This document shows, piece after piece, positions 16,642-26,929 of a stretch of 46,825 nucleotides of DNA (within the stretch, counting starts at the first letter, position 1; every line of letters starts with the position of its first letter). Origin of the DNA: Isosphaeraceae bacterium (GTDB taxonomy: Bacteria; Planctomycetota; Planctomycetia; Isosphaerales; Isosphaeraceae); the NCBI GenBank assembly GCA_025356435.1, contig JANXSY010000255.1, positions 1 through 46,825 of the forward strand, read 5' to 3'. A model generated the notes under the pieces. It did no database searches and was not told where the DNA came from. It saw nothing but the letters and a program-made list of their open reading frames with translations. The position numbers and the translations under genes are program-made.

Positions 16642-17238
16642 ATGGCCACCGTCAGCGTTGGGCTGCGCTACACCCCAGAGCAGTATCTCGCCCTCGAACG
16701 GGCGGCGGAGACGCGGAGCGAATAAATCGATAGAGATATCCGCCCGATGCCCGGCACCAGTCGCTCTCATAACTTGATCGTCATGAATCTCTCGGGCGAG
16801 ATCTGGAGCCTCTTACGCGGCAAGAGGGGTGAAGTCTACACCAGCGACATGCGGGTCCGCGTCGGCCAGGGCTGGCGCTACACCTACCCCGAGATCTCCG
16901 CCGTCCGCGACGAGCCGCTGCTCGAAGACGCCGAGCTCGACACGCTCCTTAACCCCTCGATGATCGCCGAGGTTCTCTCTCCCTCGACCGAGAACTACGA
17001 CCGGGGCGAGAAGTTCGCGGCCTACCGCCAGATCGAGTCGCTTCAGGATGACGTGCTCATCAGCCAAGACCGCGTGCGGGTCGAACTTTTCACGAAACGC
17101 GGCGAAGACTGGGTGCGGACGGAGCTGATCGGCCTTCAAGACGTCCTTCGGCTCGAATCGATCGGTTGCGACGTGCCCCTGAGCGGGATCTATGCGAAGA
17201 CGCCCTTCGGCGTCGGGCAGGGCGAACCCCACAATTAA
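16642..17238 (+). pseudogene. Uma2-family gene interrupted by one in-frame TAA
   Basis: A perfect ribosome binding site (AAAGGAGG at 16629-16636) precedes ATG 16642. The frame reads M-A-T-V-S-V ... E-Q-Y-L-A-L-E-R-A-A-E-T-R-S-E and meets TAA at 16723-16725. It continues in the same frame as I-D-R-D-I-R-P-M-P-G-T-S-R-S-H-N to a TAA ending at 17238. In Uma2 proteins this place reads S-E-Y-I-D-G-E-I-Y-A-M-P-G, so the stop most simply replaces a Tyr codon (TAC or TAT to TAA) with no change of length. The body keeps T-L-L-N-P-S-M-I-A-E-V-L-S-P-S-T-E and Y-D-R-G-E-K-F, while the usual Y-P-D reads Y-P-E. Uma2 (DUF820) is a PD-(D/E)XK-nuclease-like family abundant in planctomycetes and cyanobacteria, with no settled function. 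Restart at 16747 could give a 163-residue fragment. Confidence 0.85.
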
Positions 17239-17264
17239 CCCTTTCGATGCCCTTGCGAGGACGT

Positions 17265-17525
17265 ATGCCTCTCTCTGTCGTCAGGCTCACCGTCGGAAAT
17301 AAGCGGGACTCACCCCATGTCGTCGTGATCGAGCCGTGGGCGTGCGATTATACGCTCTTCACGGGCGAGAACTTGACTATTGAAGCCCACGGCGACGAGG
17401 CAACGCCTTGGTTTCAAATCATTGAATGGGAAGGGGTCACACAAATTTACTGCGAGGAAACGGACGATTTCCGAGTCCTCCAGGGCGACGTTGAACTTGA
17501 GAGCAGACATAACCGGCAAGCTTGA
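17265..17525 (+). CDS. Small protein of unknown function
   Basis: The protein has 86 residues starting M-P-L-S-V-V-R-L-T-V and containing V-V-V-I-E-P-W-A-C-D-Y-T-L and V-T-Q-I-Y-C-E-E-T-D-D-F-R-V-L. It is acidic with alternating hydrophobic residues, so it is probably a small beta-rich cytoplasmic protein; there is no signal peptide or membrane segment. GCGAGGACG upstream may be the ribosome binding site for ATG 17265; an in-frame ATG at 17247 would add six residues. The composition is protein-like and unlike the arginine-rich shadow frames nearby. I have the impression that similar proteins exist in Isosphaeraceae, but cannot confirm it. It lies between the broken Uma2 gene and moxR. Confidence 0.6.
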   Translation: MPLSVVRLTVGNKRDSPHVVVIEPWACDYTLFTGENLTIEAHGDEATPWFQIIEWEGVTQIYCEETDDFRVLQGDVELESRHNRQA

Positions 17526-17633
17526 TCAATTATCCGTCCCGCTATCGTCCACGCCTGCCGCTTGACATCCATCCATCCGCGCGTCAGTCTGGACCCTCGC
17601 ATCATCGTCACGCCGCGAGGAGCCCCGATCATC

Positions 17634-18722
<1,089 letters not shown>

Positions 18723-18725
18723 CCC

Positions 18726-19652
18726 GTGGCGAACCCCGACGCCTCGCTCGCCAACGCGCCCGACGCGCTCGCCCGGTATGGTCGACTCGAACTGCTCGCG
18801 CGGCTCGTGGTCGAAGGGGTGATGTCTGGCCTGCACAAGAGCCCATTCAAGGGCTTCTCGGTCGAGTTCGCCGAGCACCGCCAGTATGGGCCGGGCGACG
18901 AGATCCGCCATATCGATTGGCGTGCCTACGGCAAGAGCGACCGCTACTTCGTCAAGGAATATGAAGAAGAGACCAACCTTAAGGCATACATAGTTCTTGA
19001 TGCGTCTGGCAGCATGGGCTACGCTGGGACGAAGGCGGCGGTCAGCAAGCTTGACCATGCGCGGGGCCTCGCCGCAGCGCTGTCTTATCTGATGATCAGC
19101 CAGCGCGACGCCGTCGGCCTGGTCACGTTCGACACTGAGATCCGCACGATGATCCCCCCCAAGTCGGCCCCAGGGCACTTCTCGCTCCTGTGCAAGGCGA
19201 TGGAAGAGACGGCTGTCGGCGGTGAGACGCCCCTGAGCACCGTCCTCCACAGCCTCGCCGATCGGATCAAGCGGCGCGGACTGGTGATCGTCATGTCCGA
19301 CGGATTCGACAAGGCCGACGACCTCGTCAACGCCCTCCGCCACCTCCGGCACCGGCGGCACGAGGTCTTGTTCTTCCAGACTGTGGCCCCCGAAGAGGAA
19401 GAGTTTCCCTTCCACCGGCCCGCCAAGTTCCGCAACCTCGAACGGCCCGACAACACGGTGCGGATCAATCCCGCAGCGCTCCGAGCGACCTACCTCGAAC
19501 GGTTCAACGAACACCGGCGCGTCCTCCGCGAGGGGATCATCGCTATGAACGCCGATTACCACAAAGTCTCGACCGCAGAGACACATGAACGCATCCTGCT
19601 CGACTACCTCGCCGCCCGATCGGCGCGGGGACGGTCGGGGGCGCGGGGGTGA
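18726..19652 (+). CDS. DUF58 protein with a VWA-type metal site
   Basis: The protein has 308 residues with a GTG start 3 bp after the moxR stop. The DUF58 core F-A-E-H-R-Q-Y-G-P-G-D-E-I-R-H-I-D-W-R-A-Y lies at about residues 48-68. It runs into a von Willebrand A-like domain whose MIDAS-type motif D-A-S-G-S is at 92-96, with a later M-S-D-G-F-D (about 200). There is no membrane segment. In the MoxR/VWA systems known from other bacteria such proteins are ATPase partners. The following BatA/VWA gene starts 4 bp after this stop, so the three form one operon. Confidence 0.88.
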   Translation: MANPDASLANAPDALARYGRLELLARLVVEGVMSGLHKSPFKGFSVEFAEHRQYGPGDEIRHIDWRAYGKSDRYFVKEYEEETNLKAYIVLDASGSMGYAGTKAAVSKLDHARGLAAALSYLMISQRDAVGLVTFDTEIRTMIPPKSAPGHFSLLCKAMEETAVGGETPLSTVLHSLADRIKRRGLVIVMSDGFDKADDLVNALRHLRHRRHEVLFFQTVAPEEEEFPFHRPAKFRNLERPDNTVRINPAALRATYLERFNEHRRVLREGIIAMNADYHKVSTAETHERILLDYLAARSARGRSGARG

Positions 19653-19656
19653 CTCG

Positions 19657-21861
19657 ATGACCTGGGGCATCCTCAACGTCGCAATGCTCGCTGGCCTGGC
19701 GGGTATCTCCCTGCCCGTCGTGATCCACCTGCTCAGCCGCAGGCGCGATCCCGTGCTCGACTGGGGCGCGATGCAGTTCCTCGAAATGGGGCCGTGGTCG
19801 CGGAGGCGAGTCAACCTCGCCGACATCCTCCTGATGCTCGCTCGCATGGCAATGCTCGGCCTGGTCGCACTCGCCCTCTCGCGTCCATTCTGGAAGCCGA
19901 AAGATGCCGGCGCAGGAGCCATCTCCGGGTCGGAGGCGGGCGCGAGACGTGACGTGGTGTTGATCGTCGACGGCTCGGCCAGCATGGGCCGTCGAATCGG
20001 CGAGTCGACTCCGCGCGACCGAGCGATCGCCTGGGCCAAGACCTACGTCAACGGTCTCAAGCCGGGGGATTCGGTCGCGGTTCTAGTCGCCAAAGACAGC
20101 GTCAAGGCGCTTGTCGATCCGCCCAGTTTCGACCGCGTTAAGCTGGAGGCCGCACTCGCGAAGGTCCCGGCCGCGAGGGGTTCGAGCGACCTCTCGGCGG
20201 CCGTCGGCGAGGCGTTCCGCATCCTCGAAAAGTCGGGCAATCCGTCGCGAGACGTGATCCTCCTCACCGACAATCAGCGCGTCGCGTGGCGGCCCGGCGA
20301 GCCCGCCCGATGGGCTCTGCTCCGCGACCTTCGCGCCCGCCTGCCGATCGCGCCGAGGCTCTGGGCCCTGGATTTCAGCAAGCCGCAAGGACCCGCTGGG
20401 CCGACTGTTGAGACCGCGCCCAATGGCTCGGTCACGTCGCTCGAATTGTCGCGCGGGATGGTCGTCCCGGGCCTGCCGCTGAATGTCACGGCGACGGTCT
20501 CGAACGCCGGCCCCGGCCCGCTCACTCGCCCGATCGAGCTGCTGATCGACGGCCAGACCGCTCCCGGGACCGGGCAGGTCGTCGGGCCGATCCCGCCCGG
20601 TGGCCAGTCGTCCGTGACATTCCGCGTGACGCTCGACGAGCCGGGCGGGCACTTGCTCACCGCCCGCCTCGCACCCGCCGACGACCCGATGCCCAGTGAC
20701 GACGAGGCGAGCCGCCCCGTCGACGTGGCCGCCGCCCTGCCCGCCCTGCTCGTCGACGGCGAGCCCGGCCTCGAACCCCTGAGCGGCGAGACCGACTTCC
20801 TCCGCGCCGCGCTCGCACCGACCGGCGACGACTCGCCTCAGGTGAAGGCGACTGTCGTTTCGGCCAAGGGATTCACATCCGAATCGATCAAGGGTCAAAA
20901 AGTCGTCGTGCTCGCGAACGTCGATCAATTAACCCCCGAGATGGCGTCGACGCTTGACGCCTTCGTCTCCTCGGGCGGCGGCCTCCTGATCGCCCCTGGA
21001 GACCGCACCGAGGCCAAGTTCGCGGGCGAAGCCGCCTGGCTCCCCGCAACCCTTGGCGCGACCAAGGGAGACCCCGCCAAGCGGCAGACCGTCGCCCACC
21101 CCGCGCCCCGGACCTTCACCGGGCCGGTCGTCGGTCCGCTCGGGCAGGGAGACACTCCCGCGCTGGTCGAGGCCGACTTTTTCTCCTATCACATGCTCAG
21201 TCCCAGAGATAAAGCCTCGGTGATCGCCCGGCTCGACACCGGCGACCCCTGGATTGTCGAGCGTCCGCACGGCCGGGGGCGGGTGGTGATGATCGCCTCC
21301 GCGCTCGACGCCGAGGCCGGCACGCTCCCGGTGAATCCCGACTTCGTCCCCTTGATGCACGAGTTGATCCTCCACCTCGGCGCGGGCACATCCGCCTCGC
21401 CGAGCGTCCGCCCGGGCGAGCCGATCACCTTCGACCTCGCGGGCGTCAAAGTTCCCGCCGAGACCACCCTCTCGCTCCTCATCCCCGACGGCACGACAAT
21501 CCGCGTCCCCACCATCCAATCGGGCGAGTCAACGCGAGTCAAACATGCAGACACGAGCGAACCCGGCGTCTATCGCCTGACCCGTCCCAACCCGCCCGGT
21601 GGCTTCGCCTACGCCCTCGTCTCATCCGACCCTCGCGAGGGCGATCCCACGCCTCTCGAACCGGCCGAAGCCGCGAAGCTCTCCGAAGGCTGGCCGCTCG
21701 CCTTCGAATCCGACCCGGCCAAGCTTCCCACCCTCATCGCCAAAGGGGGCGGTTCCCCCCGCCACGAAGTCTGGCGCGGCCTCATCTTCGCCGCCCTGGG
21801 CGGCCTCTGTCTGGAAGTCTGGATGACGCGACGGATGGCCAGGACACGCGGGCTGGCTTGA
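19657..21861 (+). CDS. BatA-type membrane protein with VWA domain
   Basis: The protein has 734 residues. The N-terminal BatA domain (residues 1-80) has a membrane helix, L-L-S-R-R-R-D-P-V-L-D-W-G-A-M-Q-F-L, and a second helix ending L-S-R-P-F-W. A VWA domain follows with D105-G-S107-A-S109 as the metal site. Beyond about residue 280 are beta-rich, CARDB-like repeats and a glutamine-amidotransferase-like segment (about 440-580, for example S-S-G-G-G-L-L-I-A-P-G). A C-terminal helix, I-F-A-A-L-G-G-L-C-L, precedes a basic end. The topology puts the long middle region in the periplasm. The start at 19657 is preferred over 19585 because it opens directly on the first helix and lies just after the DUF58 stop. 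Confidence 0.85.
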   Translation: MTWGILNVAMLAGLAGISLPVVIHLLSRRRDPVLDWGAMQFLEMGPWSRRRVNLADILLMLARMAMLGLVALALSRPFWKPKDAGAGAISGSEAGARRDVVLIVDGSASMGRRIGESTPRDRAIAWAKTYVNGLKPGDSVAVLVAKDSVKALVDPPSFDRVKLEAALAKVPAARGSSDLSAAVGEAFRILEKSGNPSRDVILLTDNQRVAWRPGEPARWALLRDLRARLPIAPRLWALDFSKPQGPAGPTVETAPNGSVTSLELSRGMVVPGLPLNVTATVSNAGPGPLTRPIELLIDGQTAPGTGQVVGPIPPGGQSSVTFRVTLDEPGGHLLTARLAPADDPMPSDDEASRPVDVAAALPALLVDGEPGLEPLSGETDFLRAALAPTGDDSPQVKATVVSAKGFTSESIKGQKVVVLANVDQLTPEMASTLDAFVSSGGGLLIAPGDRTEAKFAGEAAWLPATLGATKGDPAKRQTVAHPAPRTFTGPVVGPLGQGDTPALVEADFFSYHMLSPRDKASVIARLDTGDPWIVERPHGRGRVVMIASALDAEAGTLPVNPDFVPLMHELILHLGAGTSASPSVRPGEPITFDLAGVKVPAETTLSLLIPDGTTIRVPTIQSGESTRVKHADTSEPGVYRLTRPNPPGGFAYALVSSDPREGDPTPLEPAEAAKLSEGWPLAFESDPAKLPTLIAKGGGSPRHEVWRGLIFAALGGLCLEVWMTRRMARTRGLA

Positions 21862-22035
21862 ACTCAACCATTCTCCGGCACCGGAGGGTCCGACATCGGA
21901 GGCAAGGGCGAAGGAACACGAAGGTTGGGGACGACCAAAAAATTGCCCAATAATAGGCCCTGACTCTTCCTCTCTGATTGCTAATACTTGTCGTGCCTTC
22001 GATATGTTTGCGAGATGAAGCATTAGCGGCATTAA

Positions 22036-22052
22036 GAACCTATCCCAATAGG
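22036..22052. repeat. Left terminal inverted repeat of the IS5-like element
   Basis: GAACCTATCCCAATAGG here matches the reverse complement of the right end, TAGCCTATTTCATTAGG, at 12 of 17 positions, with CCTAT and TAGG conserved. Confidence 0.6.
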
Positions 22053-22886
22053 CCGGCTGATCGATACGTGATCCAGGCACAGACGAAGTGCAACATGCCG
22101 AAGGAGTTCTCCACCTTCTTCTCCCACCGGATCAAGATCCGACGGAAGCGATTCATCCCGCTGTGGGTCCGCTCCACCACCCAACGCCAGGCCTTCTGGC
22201 CCACCTCACGCTTGATCTCCTTGGCCTCCTCGCCACGGGCACGCACGTGCGCCGTGAACCTGAACTCCTCGATCAACTTCCGGGTGTCGTCGTAGTCGGA
22301 CCCCTTTGTCCAGGCACATCCCCTGCGGCTCTTCCGCAGTCGGCCCGGGCCGTTCCACCGGGATGCTCTCCAGCGTCGCCTCGACCCACTTCTTGTCGTG
22401 GCGGTTGGCCCCCTCGACCGTCAGACCCACGGGGACCCCGTTGGCCTCCGTCAGCAGGCTCCGCTTCGTACCCTGCTTGCCCCGGTCGGTCGGATTCTGA
22501 CCGGTCCGCTCGCCGCCCAGTGGGGCCTTGGTCATCGCCAGCCACTGCCAGTCCAGGCCCTTCAAGTGGTCGTACTCCTGCAGGCCGGTGGCCCACAGGT
22601 TGACGAAGACTCCGGCGGCGGTCCACTCTTGGAAACGGCGGTGTGCCGAGGAGTGCGAGCAGATGCCGGTGGCATCCCACGCTCCCCACTGGCAACCGGT
22701 GCGCAGCAAGAAGAAGAGAGCATCCATGGCCTTGCGGTCGGCGACCCTGGGGTTGTGGCATCCCAGGGGATGGGACGGGCGTCGGGGCAGGAGCGGCACA
22801 AGCCGGTCCCACAAAACGTCGGGAATACGCCACTGGTCGTCGGGAGGAGTGGGCGTTTCAACAGTGCGAAGCCGCGCCTCAACCAT
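22040..22886 (-). pseudogene. Frameshifted IS5-family transposase
   Basis: From ATG 22886 the first part contains D-D-Q-W-R-I-P-D-V-L-W-D-R-L, F-L-L-R-T-G-C-Q-W, then P-T-D-R-G-K-Q-G-T-K-R (first catalytic Asp) and A-N-R-H-D-K-K-W. After M-C-L-D-K-G (second Asp) near 22312 the frame is lost. Dropping one G from a GGGG run there restores S-D-Y-D-D-T-R-K-L-I-E-E-F and a second part with W-V-V-E-R-T-H-S-G-M-N-R-F-R-R (catalytic Glu) to the stop at 22040. Because a +1 shift would be needed and the two parts split inside the DDE domain, I read this as an inactivating single-base insertion and not programmed frameshifting. It is otherwise nearly intact, so inactivation may be recent. Confidence 0.8.
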
Positions 22887-22942
22887 GGGACAGGACCAAG
22901 AAAGCGGGCGGAGTTCACACCAATATTAGAGACGCCCGTCCA

Positions 22943-22959
22943 CCTAATGAAATAGGCTA
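22943..22959. repeat. Right terminal inverted repeat of the IS5-like element
   Basis: CCTAATGAAATAGGCTA is the imperfect partner of the repeat at 22036-22052, lying about 55 bp outside the transposase start. Confidence 0.6.
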
Positions 22960-23435
22960 GTAGTCGAAACCTAATGACGACCGGAGTAATTGCGAATCAG
23001 AAGGGCCGGATTTCCCCGATGATGTCCCAGTCCCAGTGAAAAGTCGTAATGGCGACCTCGACGCAAAATCAGGTTATCCGGCCTTGGCTTGCTCCACAAG
23101 GGATCGATCCTTGGTCGGCTCGTCCCGGGCGGTTTTCAGCATCCAGAGATGTTGTAGCCATGATCCGGCGGAAGCCCTCGGAGGTGGCGTCGAAGGCCCA
23201 CCTCCGTCCATATCAAAGCCATCAAGCTGTTCCTGTCAGTGATTCATGCGGAACCGGTTACACAACGCCGAATGGCCGTCGTCGATGATGCTCGTCGTCC
23301 CCAAGCACCGCCGCAGTTCACCGGGCAGGCCCAAACGGCCGGGATTTCATCGTTCATGCTCCGGCGGATACGGTCTATTTTCCGTTCGGGTTGATCCGCA
23401 TTGCCCGAACGTGCGACTCCTGTCATGATCCCCGC
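22960..23435. other. Intergenic stretch, no gene seen
   Basis: Between the IS right end and the hydrolase gene. Short plus-strand frames near 23036-23290 have no ribosome binding site or recognisable motif. A longer minus-strand frame entering from 24089 is the shadow of the hydrolase gene. I found no RNA gene, repeat or clear promoter. Confidence 0.5.
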
Positions 23436-24224
23436 ATGCTTTACACGGCTTTGCTTTCCGCTTTGTTCCGTCTCCGCTATGGCGAGCCCGCCGAGGTTGA
23501 GCCCGGTCCCGATTCGGGGCTGGTGCTGGTGGCCGACGGGGTGGGCGGGCTGCATCTTTGCGGGGTCGGGTTGAAATATGTGATGGGGTCGCGCGGAGGT
23601 CCGCATCGGGTCAAACTTCATAACTGGGGACATGGGCTCGGCCGGTGGCATGCCGACCTCACAAACGTCGCTAACCACGCGAAGCAGGCCGAATTGCTCG
23701 CGGCTGAGGTGATGAGGTGGAAGGCCGAGCGGCCGGGGTCGCCGGTGTATCTCGTCGGCAAGTCGGGGGGGACTGGGGTCGTCGTCCGCACGCTGGAACG
23801 GCTCGCGCCGGACACGATCGAGGCAACGGTCTTGCTCGCCCCGGCGCTCTCGCCCGGCTATGACCTTTCCAAGGCGCTCGAGGCCGTCCGTCGCGAGATG
23901 ATCGTCTTCTGGTCGCCCTATGATGTGATCGTGCTGGGGGTCGGGACTCGGATCTTCGGCACCTTCGACCGCGTGCGATCGGTGAGCGCGGGGCTGGTCG
24001 GGTTTCGGGCCGGACCGGGGCAGGCGGGCAAGCTCCGTCAGATCCGCTGGCGGCCGAAGATGATCAGAACGGGATACTTCGGAGGTCACGTCGGACCTGA
24101 CAGCCCAGCCTTTCTGCGGAAGTATGTCCTGCCGCTCTTGACGAATGCGACAGCCTCAAATGCCGGATATCCGCCGGGTGTCAAGCTCGCGGGAGATCGC
24201 GCCGATGACCCTATGGCCGGGTGA
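23436..24224 (+). CDS. Alpha/beta hydrolase-like protein
   Basis: The protein has 262 residues starting M-L-Y-T-A-L-L-S-A-L. The strand-helix elbow V-Y-L-V-G-K-S110-G-G-T-G carries the probable nucleophile. A later F-W-S-P-Y-D-V-I-V could hold the acid, and F-G-G-H-V-G-P-D-S near residue 215 the histidine, giving the order Ser-Asp-His of the fold. There is no signal peptide, but the N terminus is mildly hydrophobic. The substrate cannot be inferred. The frame extends upstream to 23391 without useful content. The gene converges with purK, with hairpins between them. Confidence 0.7.
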   Translation: MLYTALLSALFRLRYGEPAEVEPGPDSGLVLVADGVGGLHLCGVGLKYVMGSRGGPHRVKLHNWGHGLGRWHADLTNVANHAKQAELLAAEVMRWKAERPGSPVYLVGKSGGTGVVVRTLERLAPDTIEATVLLAPALSPGYDLSKALEAVRREMIVFWSPYDVIVLGVGTRIFGTFDRVRSVSAGLVGFRAGPGQAGKLRQIRWRPKMIRTGYFGGHVGPDSPAFLRKYVLPLLTNATASNAGYPPGVKLAGDRADDPMAG

Positions 24225-24237
24225 CGCCCACCCGGTC
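24215..24237. terminator. Small hairpin at the hydrolase stop codon
   Basis: A nine-pair stem (one G-T pair) at 24215-24223 and 24229-24237 with a 5-base loop includes the hydrolase stop. There is no T run, so a role in termination is uncertain. Confidence 0.35.
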
Positions 24238-24289
24238 GCTTATCCTCTTAGGGATGAGGTGCTCAAGAACGAGCACTGTGTGTCCTCAA

Positions 24290-24332
24290 CGCGTGGCGGT
24301 TACACTCCAGGACAGGTGGCGACCGCCACGCG
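24290..24332. terminator. Hairpin between convergent hydrolase and purK genes
   Basis: A perfect 11-bp stem CGCGTGGCGGT / ACCGCCACGCG (24290-24300 and 24322-24332) with a 21-base loop lies between two convergent genes. It lacks a T tract on either side, so it may be a Rho-aided or bidirectional terminator. Confidence 0.5.
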
Positions 24333-24352
24333 ACGGACTCCCCCCACGACTT

Positions 24353-25501
24353 CTATCGCCTCTGCAACCGCGCCCGAGCCGCCAGGGCGCGGGCGAGGGC
24401 CTGGCTCGGGTCGGGGTCGAGCACGGTGAGATGACCCATCTTCCGGCCTGGCACGGCCGTGCGCTTGCCGTAGAGGTGGAGCTTGACGCCGGGATCAGAG
24501 CCGAGGGCGGCATCCCAGTTCGGCTCGCCGCCCGACCAGAGGTCGCCGAGCATGTTGACCATCGCGGCGGGCATCACCAGGTCGGTCCCGCCCATCGGTA
24601 GGCCGCAGAGCGCCCGCACTTGCTGTTCAAACTGGCTCGATACCGCCGCCTCGATCGTCAGGTGTCCTGAGTTATGCGGACGTGGCGCGATTTCATTAAT
24701 GAGCAAATGCCCATTAGCTGTCAGGAAGAACTCGACGGTCAAGACGCCAACCGTCCCTAGCGCGTCGGCGACGGCGAGCGCCCATTCCCTTGCCTCTTGC
24801 GTCACGATCGGGCCGACGGGCGCGGGCATGACGGTCGCGTCGAGGATGTGCTGTTCATGCCGGTTCAGACCGACCGGGTACGCGACCGCGCCGCCGTCGG
24901 CCCCTCGCGCCACGACGACCGAGACCTCGCAGGCAAACTCAACCCACCCCTCGGCCACGCATTCCACCTTCCGCAGGGCCGCCCAGGCCGATGCGAGGTC
25001 GTCGGCGCGGTCGACACGCACCTGACCCTTGCCGTCATATCCCGACGCCGCCGTCTTGAGGATCAAGGGCAGGCCGAGGGTTTGCAGAGCGTCGATCAAT
25101 TCTCGTTCAGTCCTCACCGGACGCCAGGGAGCGAGCGGCAGGCCGTGGCTCTCAAGGAACGTCTTCTCGCGGAGTCGATTCTGGCTCACCCAGACCGTCC
25201 GCCAGCCCGGACGCACGAGCCTCTTGCGTGCCAGCCATCGCAGGGCCGGGGCCGAGACGTTCTCGAATTCGACCGTGATCGCCTCGGCACGATCGGCCAG
25301 GAGCCTCAGGCCGGGAAGGTGGTCGGGGGGCGAGACGATCGACCAGTGCGCAACCTGCGCGCCGGGTCCGTCTTCGGTCTCGCTCAAGACCCCGGCAGTG
25401 TATCCCATCCGTTGCGCGGCCTGGAGGAACATCCGGCCGAGCTGACCGCCACCGATCACGCCGAGGGTCGCCGGGGGGTGCAGAATTCGGGTCGGATTCA
25501 T
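24353..25501 (-). CDS. purK: N5-carboxyaminoimidazole ribonucleotide synthase PurK
   Basis: The protein has 382 residues, normal for the family. PurK uses ATP and bicarbonate to turn AIR into N5-CAIR in de novo purine synthesis. [12 protein letters not shown] is at residues 13-24. The ATP-grasp part shows [16 protein letters not shown] and [24 protein letters not shown], the ATP/metal and AIR binding blocks. The ATG at 25501 overlaps the purE stop by ATGA, so the product should be made together with PurE, which uses its product. Confidence 0.94.
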   Translation of the reverse strand: MNPTRILHPPATLGVIGGGQLGRMFLQAAQRMGYTAGVLSETEDGPGAQVAHWSIVSPPDHLPGLRLLADRAEAITVEFENVSAPALRWLARKRLVRPGWRTVWVSQNRLREKTFLESHGLPLAPWRPVRTERELIDALQTLGLPLILKTAASGYDGKGQVRVDRADDLASAWAALRKVECVAEGWVEFACEVSVVVARGADGGAVAYPVGLNRHEQHILDATVMPAPVGPIVTQEAREWALAVADALGTVGVLTVEFFLTANGHLLINEIAPRPHNSGHLTIEAAVSSQFEQQVRALCGLPMGGTDLVMPAAMVNMLGDLWSGGEPNWDAALGSDPGVKLHLYGKRTAVPGRKMGHLTVLDPDPSQALARALAARARLQRR

Positions 25502-25998
25502 CGCGGCGACTCGTCGACGGAATCGGTCTGGGCCTTGCGGAAAGCGGCGAGGGCCGCGCGGATCGCGGGGTCGTGCCTCGCCAAAATCGCCGCCGCGAGC
25601 AGCCCCGCATTGGCCGCGCCGGCGGGTCCAATAGCGAGCGTGCCGACCGGGACGCCCTTCGGCATCTGGACGATCGAGAGGAGCGAGTCGACCCCGCGCA
25701 ACACCTTGCTCTCGACCGGGACGCCCAGGATCGGCAGGATCGAGACCGCCGCGAGCATCCCCGGCAGGTGCGCCGCGCCCCCGGCCCCGGCGATGATGAC
25801 CTCGATCCCCCGCCCTTCAGCCGACCGGCCGTATTCGAACAGCCGCTCGGGAGTCCGGTGCGCCGAGACGACCTTGGCCTCGTTCGGGATGCCGAGCAGA
25901 TCGAGAACCTCGACCGCGTGGCGCATCGTCTCCCAGTCAGACTTGCTCCCCATCACCACCCCAACAACCGGGGCTTTCGGCGTCTCAATCTCGGACAT
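25498..25998 (-). CDS. purE: N5-carboxyaminoimidazole ribonucleotide mutase PurE
   Basis: The protein has 166 residues, the class I (bacterial) PurE size. It moves the carboxyl group of N5-CAIR to C4, giving CAIR. The motifs are in place: G-S-K-S-D-W-E-T-M (17-25), V-S-A-H-R-T-P (44-50, His essential), [14 protein letters not shown] and [10 protein letters not shown]. The presence of PurK downstream agrees with class I. The MOSC gene lies 24 bp upstream on the same strand. Confidence 0.95.
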   Translation of the reverse strand: MSEIETPKAPVVGVVMGSKSDWETMRHAVEVLDLLGIPNEAKVVSAHRTPERLFEYGRSAEGRGIEVIIAGAGGAAHLPGMLAAVSILPILGVPVESKVLRGVDSLLSIVQMPKGVPVGTLAIGPAGAANAGLLAAAILARHDPAIRAALAAFRKAQTDSVDESPR

Positions 25999-26022
25999 GA
26001 AATCGCGTTCTTTCGTTGATTT

Positions 26023-26472
26023 CTAAGAGATGACGATCGGGTCGCCGACGCGGATCGGCCCCCCTTCGACGATCCGGGCGCGGAGGCCGCCCCGGTTGTC
26101 GAGGCCCTTCCGCACGCCCCGCCGGGTGAGCTTTTCGAGGTGCCCGCACGGGTCGCAGAGCCGCATCCCCTCCAACCTAACGGCACCGACGCGGAACTCG
26201 CGGCTGACGAGATCGTTGAGCGAGACCCCTCGCGTGACGACGTTGCGCCGGCTCTCCGAAACGTCGAACGCGATTCCGTGGTCGCGGTTCAGGGCATCGA
26301 CTGCCTCAGCCTCGATGAGCGTGATCTCGTGGTCGGGCTCGTTGCCCCCGGGCCGGAAGTAGCGATCCCCTTCGAGACCCTGCCCGGCGAGTGCTTTTGC
26401 CTCGACAACCCGGGCCATCGGCTCCCGCTTGCGACTTCCAACGAAAATCGCCTCGACGACGGCGATAGTCAT
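26023..26472 (-). CDS. MOSC-domain protein
   Basis: The protein has 149 residues forming a single small MOSC domain. Typical elements are E-A-I-F-V-G-S-R-K-R-E-P-M, G-L-E-G-D-R-Y, I-T-L-I-E-A-E-A, R-R-N-V-V-T-R-G-V-S-L-N-D-L, and a cysteine-containing L-C-D-P-C-G-H-L-E. MOSC domains are beta-barrels linked to molybdenum cofactor sulfuration or sulfur transfer; stand-alone members are also found in YiiM-like enzymes. The first gene of the MOSC-purE-purK run, with 24 bp to purE. A metabolic link with purine synthesis is not evident, and co-transcription may simply be positional. Confidence 0.87.
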   Translation of the reverse strand: MTIAVVEAIFVGSRKREPMARVVEAKALAGQGLEGDRYFRPGGNEPDHEITLIEAEAVDALNRDHGIAFDVSESRRNVVTRGVSLNDLVSREFRVGAVRLEGMRLCDPCGHLEKLTRRGVRKGLDNRGGLRARIVEGGPIRVGDPIVIS

Positions 26473-26929
26473 GACGTTTCTCCCCGTTCGTCTGCGAAAT
26501 AGTTTACCACGTCACGACCGAATCGACATCGCACGTCCTCAGTCGGTTGGCCTCCTTCCAATCTTATCGAAGCTCGTCGGTTCCGGTTCAAATTTGTTCG
26601 ATGCGATTCATCGACCGCTCGCAGTCGCTCTTTTGACGGCGCACCGAACGGTTGATCGTCTCGATTCGGTTTTCGCGAGACTCACGCAAGGTTCGAGCGT
26701 TATAACTCTCCTTTTATGAATAACAGCTTTGCCAACGGGACGACCCCTCGCGAGGGCCGCATCTTGTCTCCACTCTCCCGGGGGAAAAAGGGACGATCGG
26801 GTCCATCTTTTCACCGCGCCCCCATCTCGTTGTCAAATGCTGAAGCCACATACGGAGACCGAAGGGTGTCGTCCAAGCTCGGAAGGCTCGTCGGAATCCA
26901 TAGCACATGTGGTATTTTTTTATCGTTTC
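26473..26929. other. Intergenic stretch between MOSC and PEP-CTERM genes
   Basis: Divergent region. The part nearest the MOSC start has a short AT-rich segment (TAGTTTACCA, 26501-26510) that could carry its promoter. Short frames at 26608-26908 look like coincidence. No RNA gene or repeat was seen. Confidence 0.45.

Larger units (their letters stand above)
22036..22959 (-). mobile_element. IS5-like insertion sequence, probably inactive
   Basis: The minus-strand transposase remnant (22040-22886) is bracketed by imperfect inverted repeats at 22036-22052 and 22943-22959. The transposase stop codon lies within the left repeat, as is common in compact IS elements. I could not define a target-site duplication, so the exact ends may be off by a few bases. 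The element lies between the BatA operon and an alpha/beta hydrolase gene and disrupts no recognisable gene. Confidence 0.75.
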
